Assembly: GCA_029931995.1 (NCBI GenBank)
Contig: JAOZQX010000006.1
Coordinates: forward strand, 6,026-13,317
Reading direction: 5' to 3'
DNA: 7,292 nt
Source: Bacteroidales bacterium
GTDB lineage: Bacteria > Bacteroidota > Bacteroidia > Bacteroidales > GCA-2711565
The notes under the pieces are model-generated. The model had not been told where the DNA came from. It worked only from the letters and a program-made list of their open reading frames with translations, and ran no database searches. Shown piece after piece: positions 1-5,536 of the stretch. How positions within the stretch are numbered: position 1 is the first letter of the stretch; each line of letters starts with the position of its first letter. The position numbers and the translations under genes are program-made.

Positions 1-3
1 TAA

Positions 4-936
4 AACATCGATGCAATCATTGCAGAAAATCCTACTAATGATCTTGAATTATTAAATAATGCTCTTAATGAAATCGATAGTCAATATGAAAGATTTAATT
101 TAATTTTCTGGGTACTTTCTTTTACCTATGCTGAACAAGGTGATTATAAAAGCTGTTTAGATATTTTATTAAAAGGTCAGGATGAAGGACTTTATTACCC
201 TATCTGGACCGGCCAGCGCGTATTCCCTTCTTTTGCAAAAAAATTGCAAGAATTGGATAATTATGAAACATTCATTAAAAAGAATGAAGAACTGAAACTG
301 CAGGCTCAAAGCGAGTCAGTACCCGAATATATGATTGAACTACCTAAGGACTATTCAAAAGATAAGTTTTATCCATTGTTTCTGTCTTTTGCAGGAGGTT
401 TGGGTTCACATATTGCTCTCTCAGAAAATTGGCATTCTTCAAAACTAGAAAATGAATTTATTGTAGCGCATCTCCAGGGAAGTATTTGTCAGGGCTCATT
501 CCTGAAAAGCTATGGACAAGATAATCTGTCTCAATTGGCTGATATGTATAATCAGATTGTTAAGGATTATCCTGTTGATACAAGTCAGATAATATTAGGT
601 GCACAATCGGCAGGAACATATTTTACGCTTAAACTAGCAATTGATGGTCTTATCCCTGTGAAAGGTATAAGTCTGGCTTTTCCTCATATTCCAAGAAATT
701 TAGATTTCTTAAATTACCAGGTCTTAGCTGATAAAGATGTACGAATTTCGATTATGGGAGGAGAGCTTGATCCCAGAATAGTTAGGACGAAAGAATTATC
801 AGTAAATTTTGATAAAAACGGAATTAAAAACCGTTTAATTATTTTCTCAGAAAAAGGTCATGAATATGCGGATGATTTTTCTCATCAAATTGATTTATCC
901 ATTGATTTTATCAATACACCATTACCCAATAAATAA
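4..936 (+). CDS. Alpha/beta-hydrolase-fold protein (esterase-like), 5' end unresolved
   Basis: Probable serine hydrolase of the alpha/beta-hydrolase superfamily; substrate unknown. Frame 1 is open from 4 to the TAA at 934-936 (310 codons). Numbered from codon 4-6, residues about 1-90 look helical and TPR-like (a stretch reading TYAEQGDYKSCLDILLKG lies near residue 45). A hydrolase core follows, beginning near YMIELPKDY. The nucleophile is probably Ser202 in GAQSAGT, a variant of GxSxG with Ala at the first Gly. Asp256 (GGELDPR) and His286 (EKGHEYAD) fit the rest of the triad in order and spacing. The frame has no ATG, GTG or TTG before TTG 244, and the first ATG is at 334. A start at 244 would discard the TPR-like part, which looks genuinely coding. 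The TAA at 1-3 is in frame, so either an unusual start, an upstream frameshift or nonsense mutation, or an edge artefact is involved. No signal peptide is visible. The 3' end overlaps pxpA on the opposite strand. The fold is fairly sure; the start is not. Confidence 0.7.
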   Translation, partial: NIDAIIAENPTNDLELLNNALNEIDSQYERFNLIFWVLSFTYAEQGDYKSCLDILLKGQDEGLYYPIWTGQRVFPSFAKKLQELDNYETFIKKNEELKLQAQSESVPEYMIELPKDYSKDKFYPLFLSFAGGLGSHIALSENWHSSKLENEFIVAHLQGSICQGSFLKSYGQDNLSQLADMYNQIVKDYPVDTSQIILGAQSAGTYFTLKLAIDGLIPVKGISLAFPHIPRNLDFLNYQVLADKDVRISIMGGELDPRIVRTKELSVNFDKNGIKNRLIIFSEKGHEYADDFSHQIDLSIDFINTPLPNK

Positions 937-1634
937 TCATAGATAGTTTTTGCTAATTCTATTGCTTGAGGATTATCCCCATGAATGCAAATAGTATCGG
1001 CTTTTATGGGAATTAGAATTCCATCAATACTTTCAACTACTGAGTCTTGAACCATTTTCAGGACTCTCTTTTTGCAAAGTTCAGGGTCATGAATAACAGC
1101 TCCTATTTCAGTTCTTGGCACTAAAAAACCGTCATTTGTATAGGCTCGGTCAGCAAAAACTTCAGCTGCTGTTCGCAGTCCAATCTCTTTTGCAACATCT
1201 ATCATTAATGAGTTTGCCAAGCCAACAAAAATAAGTTTCGGGTCAATTTCATAAACGGCCTCTGCGATAGCTCTAGCTTGCATTTCATTTTTTGCTGCCT
1301 GATTATACAAAGCACCATGAGCTTTAACATGCTGCAGTTTTCCACCTTTTAGTTCAACTTTGTTTTTTAAAATTTTAATCTGATCTCGCACTAATACTTT
1401 CACTTCTTCAGGCGACAAATCCATATTGGTTCGGCCAAAATTTTCCTTATCATCATAGCCCGGATGTGCACCAATAGCCACATTATTTTCAAGCGCAAGC
1501 TTAATGGTTTTATCCATAGTTTCATCATTACCTGCATGGTAGCCACAAGCAATATTAGCCGAACTAATAAATTGCATCACAGCTTTATCCCTTCCAACAC
1601 CTTCGCCTAAATCACTATTTATATCTATGTTCAT
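885..1634 (-). CDS. pxpA: 5-oxoprolinase subunit PxpA (LamB/YcsF family)
   Basis: PxpA works with PxpB and PxpC in the ATP-dependent cleavage of 5-oxoproline (pyroglutamate) to L-glutamate in the cytoplasm. The 249-residue product matches the family's usual length (about 245-255). Conserved blocks in order are DINSDLGE (4-11), ANIACGYHAGN (26-36), GAHPGYDD (55-62), FGR (66-68), HVKAHGALYN (102-111), EVFADRAY (158-165) and ICIHGD (215-220). They supply the Asp, His and Glu residues typical of this beta/alpha-barrel family. I chose ATG 1634 because family members start M-x-I-D-x-N-x-D-L-G-E. A TTG five codons upstream (1649) would add only MFLKR. The last 17 codons plus stop overlap the hydrolase gene on the other strand. 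The next gene upstream on this strand is the Nramp-like transporter, 225 bp away, so co-transcription is plausible but not shown. pxpB and pxpC are not in the window. Identification is firm. Confidence 0.95.
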   Translation of the reverse strand: MNIDINSDLGEGVGRDKAVMQFISSANIACGYHAGNDETMDKTIKLALENNVAIGAHPGYDDKENFGRTNMDLSPEEVKVLVRDQIKILKNKVELKGGKLQHVKAHGALYNQAAKNEMQARAIAEAVYEIDPKLIFVGLANSLMIDVAKEIGLRTAAEVFADRAYTNDGFLVPRTEIGAVIHDPELCKKRVLKMVQDSVVESIDGILIPIKADTICIHGDNPQAIELAKTIYDYLLGNGVLIKSMDKSI

Positions 1635-1661
1635 CCTTTTTAAAAACAATCTATTTTATTA

Positions 1662-1697
1662 GTGCCTAGAATACTTAGAATGCCTAAAATACTTGGA
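1662..1697. repeat. Four tandem degenerate 9-bp units
   Basis: Four consecutive units read GTGCCTAGA, ATACTTAGA, ATGCCTAAA and ATACTTGGA (consensus roughly RTRCYTRRA). They can also be read as an 18-bp tandem repeat (1663-1680 and 1681-1698) with three mismatches. Related units occur in reverse orientation at 1821-1856, so the two arrays form an imperfect long inverted repeat. From memory, short units around GTGCCTAAA are frequent between genes in Bacteroidota; I could not check that here. Confidence 0.7.
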
Positions 1698-1800
1698 GTT
1701 AAATTTATAAAAATAGAATGAGATTAATCGTATCCAAATAATTAAATATTCTCTTACAATCAGTTTGATTAAATCCTTGTAGTTTTTTTACTTTAGGCTC

Positions 1801-1825
1801 GCCTGAATGAGATAGTCGGGCAGGC
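1801..1825. repeat. REP-like GC-rich hairpin
   Basis: GCCTG (1801-1805) pairs with CAGGC (1821-1825) around a 15-nt loop that also contains GTCGGG. It stands out from its AT-rich surroundings. Read on the minus strand, GCCT occurs on both sides of the insert, which appears to interrupt a GTGCCTAAAGT-type repeat unit, as a small inserted palindromic element might. No T-run follows on either strand, so it is not an evident intrinsic terminator. Confidence 0.4.
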
Positions 1826-1856
1826 ACTCCAAACTTTAGTTCACTCTAAGTACTTT
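1821..1856. repeat. Reverse-oriented 9-bp repeat array
   Basis: On the minus strand from 1856 this reads as degenerate units AGTACTTAG, AGTGAACTA, AAGTTTGGA and GTGCCTG. They are relatives of the 1662-1697 array in the opposite direction. The two arrays align over about 30 bases (TACTTAGA...TAAA...TTGGAGT in both), so together they make imperfect terminal-inverted-repeat-like arms about 120 bp apart. The array ends four bases from the stop codon of the Nramp-like gene. Confidence 0.55.
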
Positions 1857-1859
1857 CCT

Positions 1860-3098
1860 TTAAAATAATCCAATAACATGCAATATACTTTTCACTCCCA
1901 GACCTATCATCACACAAACCACAATTAAGCCAATAATATTTTGGATGGGTTTATTGGTGAAGTTGGCCAATACTTTTTTGCTATTCATTATGATTAATAA
2001 ATATACGGCTATTACTGGTAGCAGAATTCCATTTGTAAACTGAGCAAATACAATGGCTTTTATTGGGCTAAAACCAATGGCTGAAAAAATAATTCCTATA
2101 AATAAAATCACCATCCAAACTGCTTTAAAGCGAATGGATTTTAAATCAATTTTCCATCCCAATATCCCGGAAGTAGCATAGGCAGCAGCTAATGGCGCAG
2201 TAATGGCTGAGGAAATTCCGGCAGCAAATAAACCAAGTGCCATAAAAATTCCGGCCCAATTCCCAAGCAAGGGTTTTAATTGCGAGGCTATATCTGAAGC
2301 CCCTTTAATCTCCGTATTTGTTCCATAAAAGGCAACAGCAGAAGTAATCACAATTGACATAGAAATTAACCCACCTAAAATCACAGAAAATAACAAATCA
2401 GTTCTGGCTGTTTTTAAATCCGATTTTTTCTTCCATTTTTCCTGAACAATTGAAGCATGTAAAAATAAGTTATATGGTACAACTGTAGTGCCAATCAATC
2501 CAATCAATATATAAAGCCCTCCCTTTGGAATAGTAGGAACAAACATTCCTTTTAAAACTGGGAATAAGTCCGGGCCTATAATTATAGTAGTGGTAATAAA
2601 TGAGATACTCATTAATAACACCAAAACTATCAAAATCCGTTCAAGACTTTTATAGCTTCCCATAATCAATAAAACAAAAGCAATAATCCCAATTACGGGT
2701 CCCCAAATGGCAATACCGACGCTTCCAAAATTCATTGTTGATATTCCGGTAATTTCGATCATCCCTAAGGATGCACCAAGGATATTTCCCGTTTCGTAAG
2801 CTGCGTTTCCAATAAGAATAGCAGAAAGCACCAACACAATTGCAATTATTTTTGGGATTGGGGATGTAAATTGCTGGCGCAAGGCCTCACCTAAACCCCT
2901 TTTGCCAATAATACCAAGCCGCGCAGTCATTTCCTGCAAAATGATGGTAGCAAATACACTAAACACTAAGCCCCAAAGTAATGCATATCCAAATCCTGCT
3001 CCAGATATAGTACAAGCTGTAATTGTTCCGGGTCCAATAAAGGCAGCTGTAACTATAATTCCAGGTCCAATATTTCTAAACCTCTCTCTAATTCTCAT
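1860..3098 (-). CDS. Nramp-superfamily (YcsG-like) transporter lacking the metal-site residues
   Basis: Inner-membrane transporter of the Nramp/SLC11 fold, 412 residues with about 11 hydrophobic segments. The N-terminus aligns with the Nramp signature (IGPGIIVTAAF, then LLWGLVFSVFATIILQEMTARLG). However, the TM1 metal motif DPGN is replaced by GPGT (residues 22-25). The TM6 motif MPHN is replaced by VPYN (207-210), inside GTTVVPYNLFLHAS. The Asp, Asn and Met that normally coordinate Mn/Fe are therefore absent. In the family at large such variants include YcsG, encoded beside YcsF (PxpA) in Bacillus subtilis. The gene lies upstream of pxpA on the same strand. I infer a non-metal substrate, perhaps 5-oxoproline or a related compound, but this is not shown. 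The start ATG 3098 lies just before MRIRERFRNIGPG, which fits the family. It is divergent from the arginase-like gene with a 64-bp shared promoter region. Superfamily call firm, substrate unknown. Confidence 0.88.
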   Translation of the reverse strand: MRIRERFRNIGPGIIVTAAFIGPGTITACTISGAGFGYALLWGLVFSVFATIILQEMTARLGIIGKRGLGEALRQQFTSPIPKIIAIVLVLSAILIGNAAYETGNILGASLGMIEITGISTMNFGSVGIAIWGPVIGIIAFVLLIMGSYKSLERILIVLVLLMSISFITTTIIIGPDLFPVLKGMFVPTIPKGGLYILIGLIGTTVVPYNLFLHASIVQEKWKKKSDLKTARTDLLFSVILGGLISMSIVITSAVAFYGTNTEIKGASDIASQLKPLLGNWAGIFMALGLFAAGISSAITAPLAAAYATSGILGWKIDLKSIRFKAVWMVILFIGIIFSAIGFSPIKAIVFAQFTNGILLPVIAVYLLIIMNSKKVLANFTNKPIQNIIGLIVVCVMIGLGVKSILHVIGLF

Positions 3099-3162
3099 AA
3101 AATTGAAATTAAAGTTTAAAGTTAAAAAATTTATTGGCTAATTTTACGCAAAATATTATGCC
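3099..3162. promoter_or_regulatory. Divergent promoter region, Nramp-like / ureohydrolase genes
   Basis: The 64 bp between two divergent start codons must hold both promoters unless they lie inside the genes. On the plus strand TAATTTTA (3139-3146) is one base from the Bacteroidota -7 consensus TAnnTTTG. On the minus strand TATTTTG near 3149-3156 is a similar near miss. A TTAAAGT heptamer occurs twice in tandem within 3110-3123. TTTTACGCAAAA (3142-3153) is a short imperfect palindrome. No Shine-Dalgarno sequence precedes either start. The location is inferred from gene layout; the exact boxes are uncertain. Confidence 0.4.
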
Positions 3163-3960
3163 ATGAAACCTAAAATTCAACTACTGGGAATAGCTTTTGA
3201 TGACAAGTCTTGTTTTATGAGAGGACCTGCCCTTGCTCCTGCCGAAATTAGAAAAAACTTGCATAACGGTGCTTCAAATTATACGTCCGAAAATGGTATC
3301 GATATTTATGATGATATAGAATTAATAGATCATGGAGATATTAAGGCAAATGCCTTTGAAGATATTTATCCATCCTTGAAAAAGCTAGTTACAAAAGATA
3401 AGATATTGTTTCTGGGAGGCGATCATTCCATTAGTTTTCCAATTATTAAGTTAATGAAAGAAATGCATGGAGAGTTTGATATTCTACATTTTGATGCGCA
3501 CCCTGATTTGTATGAGGAATATCAAGATGATCCCTTTTCACATGCATGCCCTTTTGCCCGTATCATGGAAAACAAATTAACAAATCGTTTGGTTTCTGTA
3601 GGAATCCGGACATTGAATAAACATCAAAAAGATCAAGCCGAACGCTTTGGTGTTGAATTCATTTGCATGAATGAGATTGAAAAAATGCATAAGCTAATCT
3701 TTGATAAACCATTATACATTTCTTTTGATTTAGATGCTATTGACCCTGCCTATGCGCCTGGTGTTTCGCATCATGAAGCTGGTGGGCTTACATCTCGTGA
3801 GGTGATCAATTTTATTAATAAAATTGAAGCGCCCGTGATTGGAGCAGATATTGTGGAACTCAACCCAAAACGTGATAACGGAATTACGGCCGCATTAGCT
3901 GTTAAATTAATGAAAGAATTTTTAGCTAAAATGGCGACTAATAAATTCTATCGGCAATAA
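3163..3960 (+). CDS. Ureohydrolase: arginase/agmatinase, plant-arginase-like
   Basis: Cytosolic binuclear-manganese enzyme that hydrolyses a guanidino compound and releases urea (arginine to ornithine, or agmatine to putrescine). The 265-residue protein keeps the full metal site: His88 in GGDHS (85-89), Asp111, His113 and Asp115 in FDAHPD (110-115), and Asp189 and Asp191 in SFDLDAIDP (187-195). Further conserved blocks are APGVSHHEAGGLTSRE (198-213) and GADIVELNPKRD (227-238). The phrases HPDLYEEY, SHACPFARIME, APGVSH.E.GGL and VE.NP.RD recall plant arginases, which are closer to agmatinases than to animal or Bacillus arginases. Substrate therefore cannot be fixed between arginine and agmatine. 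It is not obviously a formiminoglutamase. ATG 3163 is the natural start, just before KIQLLGIAFD. The gene appears monocistronic, divergent from the Nramp-like gene. Family call firm. Confidence 0.92.
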   Translation: MKPKIQLLGIAFDDKSCFMRGPALAPAEIRKNLHNGASNYTSENGIDIYDDIELIDHGDIKANAFEDIYPSLKKLVTKDKILFLGGDHSISFPIIKLMKEMHGEFDILHFDAHPDLYEEYQDDPFSHACPFARIMENKLTNRLVSVGIRTLNKHQKDQAERFGVEFICMNEIEKMHKLIFDKPLYISFDLDAIDPAYAPGVSHHEAGGLTSREVINFINKIEAPVIGADIVELNPKRDNGITAALAVKLMKEFLAKMATNKFYRQ

Positions 3961-4031
3961 TTTACACCCATTTAATTTCCAGTTAAGATTTAGCGAAATA
4001 TCGGCAACAAAGGACTTTCCTTAGTTTGTAT

Positions 4032-4070
4032 TAGCTCCGATCGAAGTTACATTAGGAGTCTATTTCTTTT
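4032..4070 (+). terminator. Weak intrinsic terminator candidate after the ureohydrolase gene
   Basis: TAGCTCC (4032-4038) can pair with GGAG-T-CTA (4055-4062): seven pairs with one bulged T and a 16-nt loop. It is followed by a T-rich tract TTTCTTTT (4063-4070). It lies 70 bp after the stop codon. The stem is short and imperfect, so this is only a candidate. Confidence 0.3.
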
Positions 4071-4127
4071 ATGTGATGAAAATATTCCAAAAACCTGAGT
4101 TCATACTTCTAAAAACCTAATATATAT

Positions 4128-4158
4128 CATATATCAATTCCTTATCCATATATCAATT
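4128..4158 (+). repeat. Two 12-bp direct repeats, 19-bp period, upstream of the fadL-type gene
   Basis: CATATATCAATT occurs exactly at 4128-4139 and again at 4147-4158. The starts are 19 bp apart, nearly two helical turns. The second copy ends six bases before the -7 box. The spacing and position suit a pair of binding sites for an activator or repressor of the outer-membrane protein gene, though the AT-rich composition makes chance repeats more likely than usual. Confidence 0.5.
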
Positions 4159-4164
4159 AATGTA

Positions 4165-4172
4165 TATATTTG
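4165..4172 (+). promoter_or_regulatory. Candidate -7 box for the fadL-type gene
   Basis: TATATTTG matches the Bacteroidota primary-sigma -7 consensus TAnnTTTG at every fixed position. It would place transcription start near 4179 and give a leader of about 50 AT-rich bases before ATG 4229. I do not find a matching TTTG-type -33 element at the usual distance. That region instead contains the direct repeats, which could mean activator dependence. Confidence 0.5.
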
Positions 4173-4228
4173 CTTATCTATATTAGTAAATCTATAATTT
4201 AATTAATTATCAACAAAACAATAGAATT

Positions 4229-5482
4229 ATGAAATCAAAAGATTACTCATTTACATCTAAGCTAATGACTAGCTTACTGGTATTTATGTTTTTTGCACCC
4301 ACTGTATTTGCAACTGATGGATATTTTGGTGTAGGTTATGATACCAAAAGCAAAGGTATGGGTGGAGCCGGTGTAGCTCTTTACGAAAACTCATTTTTTG
4401 GCATTAGCAACCCTGCTGCTATGGTAATGCATGGCGACAAATATGGTATAGCCGTTGGTGCTTTCATGCCTAATCGTAGTTATACAATTACTGGTGGTCC
4501 TTCTGCTCCTCCAGCATTTGGTCTTATGCCAGGTGAAGTGGAAAGTGATTCAAAATTTTTCCCTATGCCTTCACTTGTTGCAAATTGGATGCTCAACGAC
4601 AATAGCGCATTTGGAATTTCACTTTATGGAAACGGTGGTATGAACACCAATTATCCGACTGCAAGTTTCCATGGCACGTCTGCTACAGCAGGTGTTAATC
4701 TTATGCAAATGTTTGGTGCATTTACTTATTCACTTAAATTAGGTGATAATTGGAGTGCAGGTATTTCTGCAGTTGTTGCATGGCAATCGTTTGAAGCAAA
4801 AGGTTTACAAGCCTTTTCTGCTATGTCGCAAGATGCTGCACACCTTACTGACAACGGAGCCAATACTTCTTTTGGTTTTGGTGGAAAATTTGGTATTCAA
4901 GGTGAGGTTGCAACAGGTCTTCATTTTGGTGCAACTTTCCAAACTCCTATGTTCATGGGCGAATTTGATGACTATAGTGGCTTGTTTGCCGAAAATGGAG
5001 ATTTTGACATCCCAGCAAACTGGACTGCCGGTATAGCTTACGAATTAGTTCCTGACGTATTTACAGTGGCCTTTGACGTAAAACAAATTTTTTACAGCAA
5101 TGTTAAATCTATTGCAAACCCAATGAACATGGCTGCAGCATTAGGAATGGATGCCGGATCAGGATTTGGATGGCAAGATATGACTTTATTTAAATTTGGT
5201 TTTGAATATGCTGCAAACGAAGAGTGGACATTCAGAACTGGTTTTTCTAATGGAAAAAGCCCTGTCCTTTCATCAGATGTTTTATTCAACATTTTAGCTC
5301 CGGGTGTAATTGAAAATCATATTACTTTTGGTTTCACAAAAATGATGGGTGACTCTGAACTAAATGTTGCAATTGTTCACGCACTCTCAAATGATGTAAG
5401 TGGAATAAATGTAATGGATCCAGCTCAAACAATTAATTTGAACATGAGCCAATGGGAATTTGAAATAGGTATTACTTTCTAA
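4229..5482 (+). CDS. OmpP1/FadL-family outer-membrane transporter
   Basis: Beta-barrel outer-membrane channel of the FadL family, which lets long-chain fatty acids or other hydrophobic compounds cross the outer membrane. Of 417 residues, the first 28 form a signal peptide: basic start, hydrophobic run LLVFMFFAP, and cleavage after VFA. The mature protein starts with the family's N-terminal hatch pattern (GYFGVGYDTKSKGMGGAGVA, then GISNPAAM). It continues as alternating aromatic/Gly strands and ends in EFEIGITF, with the terminal Phe expected for barrel assembly. It is Met-rich for a barrel, with about 21 Met in roughly 389 mature residues. Blocks such as GNGGMNTNYPTA and FNILAPGVIENHITFGF resemble, from memory, a subgroup common in Proteobacteria. 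The gene is monocistronic, with its own promoter candidate and a strong terminator. Its convergent neighbour encodes an acyl-CoA synthetase, which supports a role in fatty-acid use. Family firm; exact substrate inferred. Confidence 0.92.
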   Translation: MKSKDYSFTSKLMTSLLVFMFFAPTVFATDGYFGVGYDTKSKGMGGAGVALYENSFFGISNPAAMVMHGDKYGIAVGAFMPNRSYTITGGPSAPPAFGLMPGEVESDSKFFPMPSLVANWMLNDNSAFGISLYGNGGMNTNYPTASFHGTSATAGVNLMQMFGAFTYSLKLGDNWSAGISAVVAWQSFEAKGLQAFSAMSQDAAHLTDNGANTSFGFGGKFGIQGEVATGLHFGATFQTPMFMGEFDDYSGLFAENGDFDIPANWTAGIAYELVPDVFTVAFDVKQIFYSNVKSIANPMNMAAALGMDAGSGFGWQDMTLFKFGFEYAANEEWTFRTGFSNGKSPVLSSDVLFNILAPGVIENHITFGFTKMMGDSELNVAIVHALSNDVSGINVMDPAQTINLNMSQWEFEIGITF

Positions 5483-5501
5483 TTTCTGATTGAAGATATA
5501 T

Positions 5502-5536
5502 AAAAAAATCCCATCCTTTTCGGATGGGATTTTTTT
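5502..5536. terminator. Bidirectional intrinsic terminator
   Basis: AAAAAAATCCCATCC (5502-5516) and GGATGGGATTTTTTT (5522-5536) form a perfect 15-bp inverted repeat around the loop TTTTC. The GC-rich stem core is flanked by A7 on one side and T7 on the other, so it reads as stem plus U-tract on both strands. It lies 19 bp after the fadL-type stop codon. The acyl-CoA synthetase stop codon (5535-5537) sits within its edge, so one hairpin should end both convergent transcripts. Confidence 0.93.

Larger units (their letters stand above)
1635..1859. other. Intergenic spacer between pxpA and the Nramp-like gene
   Basis: This 225-bp spacer holds no supportable gene. Its ends carry degenerate 9-bp repeat arrays in opposite orientation (1662-1697 and 1821-1856). 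A small GC-rich hairpin lies at 1801-1825. The middle, about 1700-1790, is plain AT-rich sequence. I see no convincing TAnnTTTG box on the minus strand for pxpA, nor a T-run terminator for the Nramp-like gene, so read-through from that gene into pxpA is possible. Confidence 0.6.

Noticed and set aside
1635..1649. TTG start that would add five residues to PxpA
   Set aside because: Family members begin M-x-I-D-x-N-x-D-L-G-E, which matches ATG 1634 exactly; the extra MFLKR has no counterpart that I know of.
1801..1825. Hairpin as a terminator for the Nramp-like gene
   Set aside because: The stem is only five clear pairs and no T-run follows on the minus strand.
1662..1856. CRISPR array
   Set aside because: The units are 9 bp, degenerate and contiguous, with no spacers and no cas genes nearby.
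1860..3098. Naming the transporter MntH (Mn/Fe importer)
   Set aside because: The DPGN and MPH metal-site motifs are replaced by GPGT and VPY, so the metal-transport name is not supported.
2902..3141. Plus-strand reading frame of 79 codons
   Set aside because: It lies antisense over the start of the Nramp-like gene, whose minus-strand protein has clear family motifs; the plus-strand product has no recognisable pattern.
4455..5036. Short plus-strand frames inside the fadL-type gene
   Set aside because: They are out-of-frame readings of a gene with a signal peptide and FadL motifs, and their products are Leu/Val-rich noise.
5092..5292. Minus-strand frame of 66 codons
   Set aside because: It is antisense to the well-supported fadL-type gene and has no recognisable domain.
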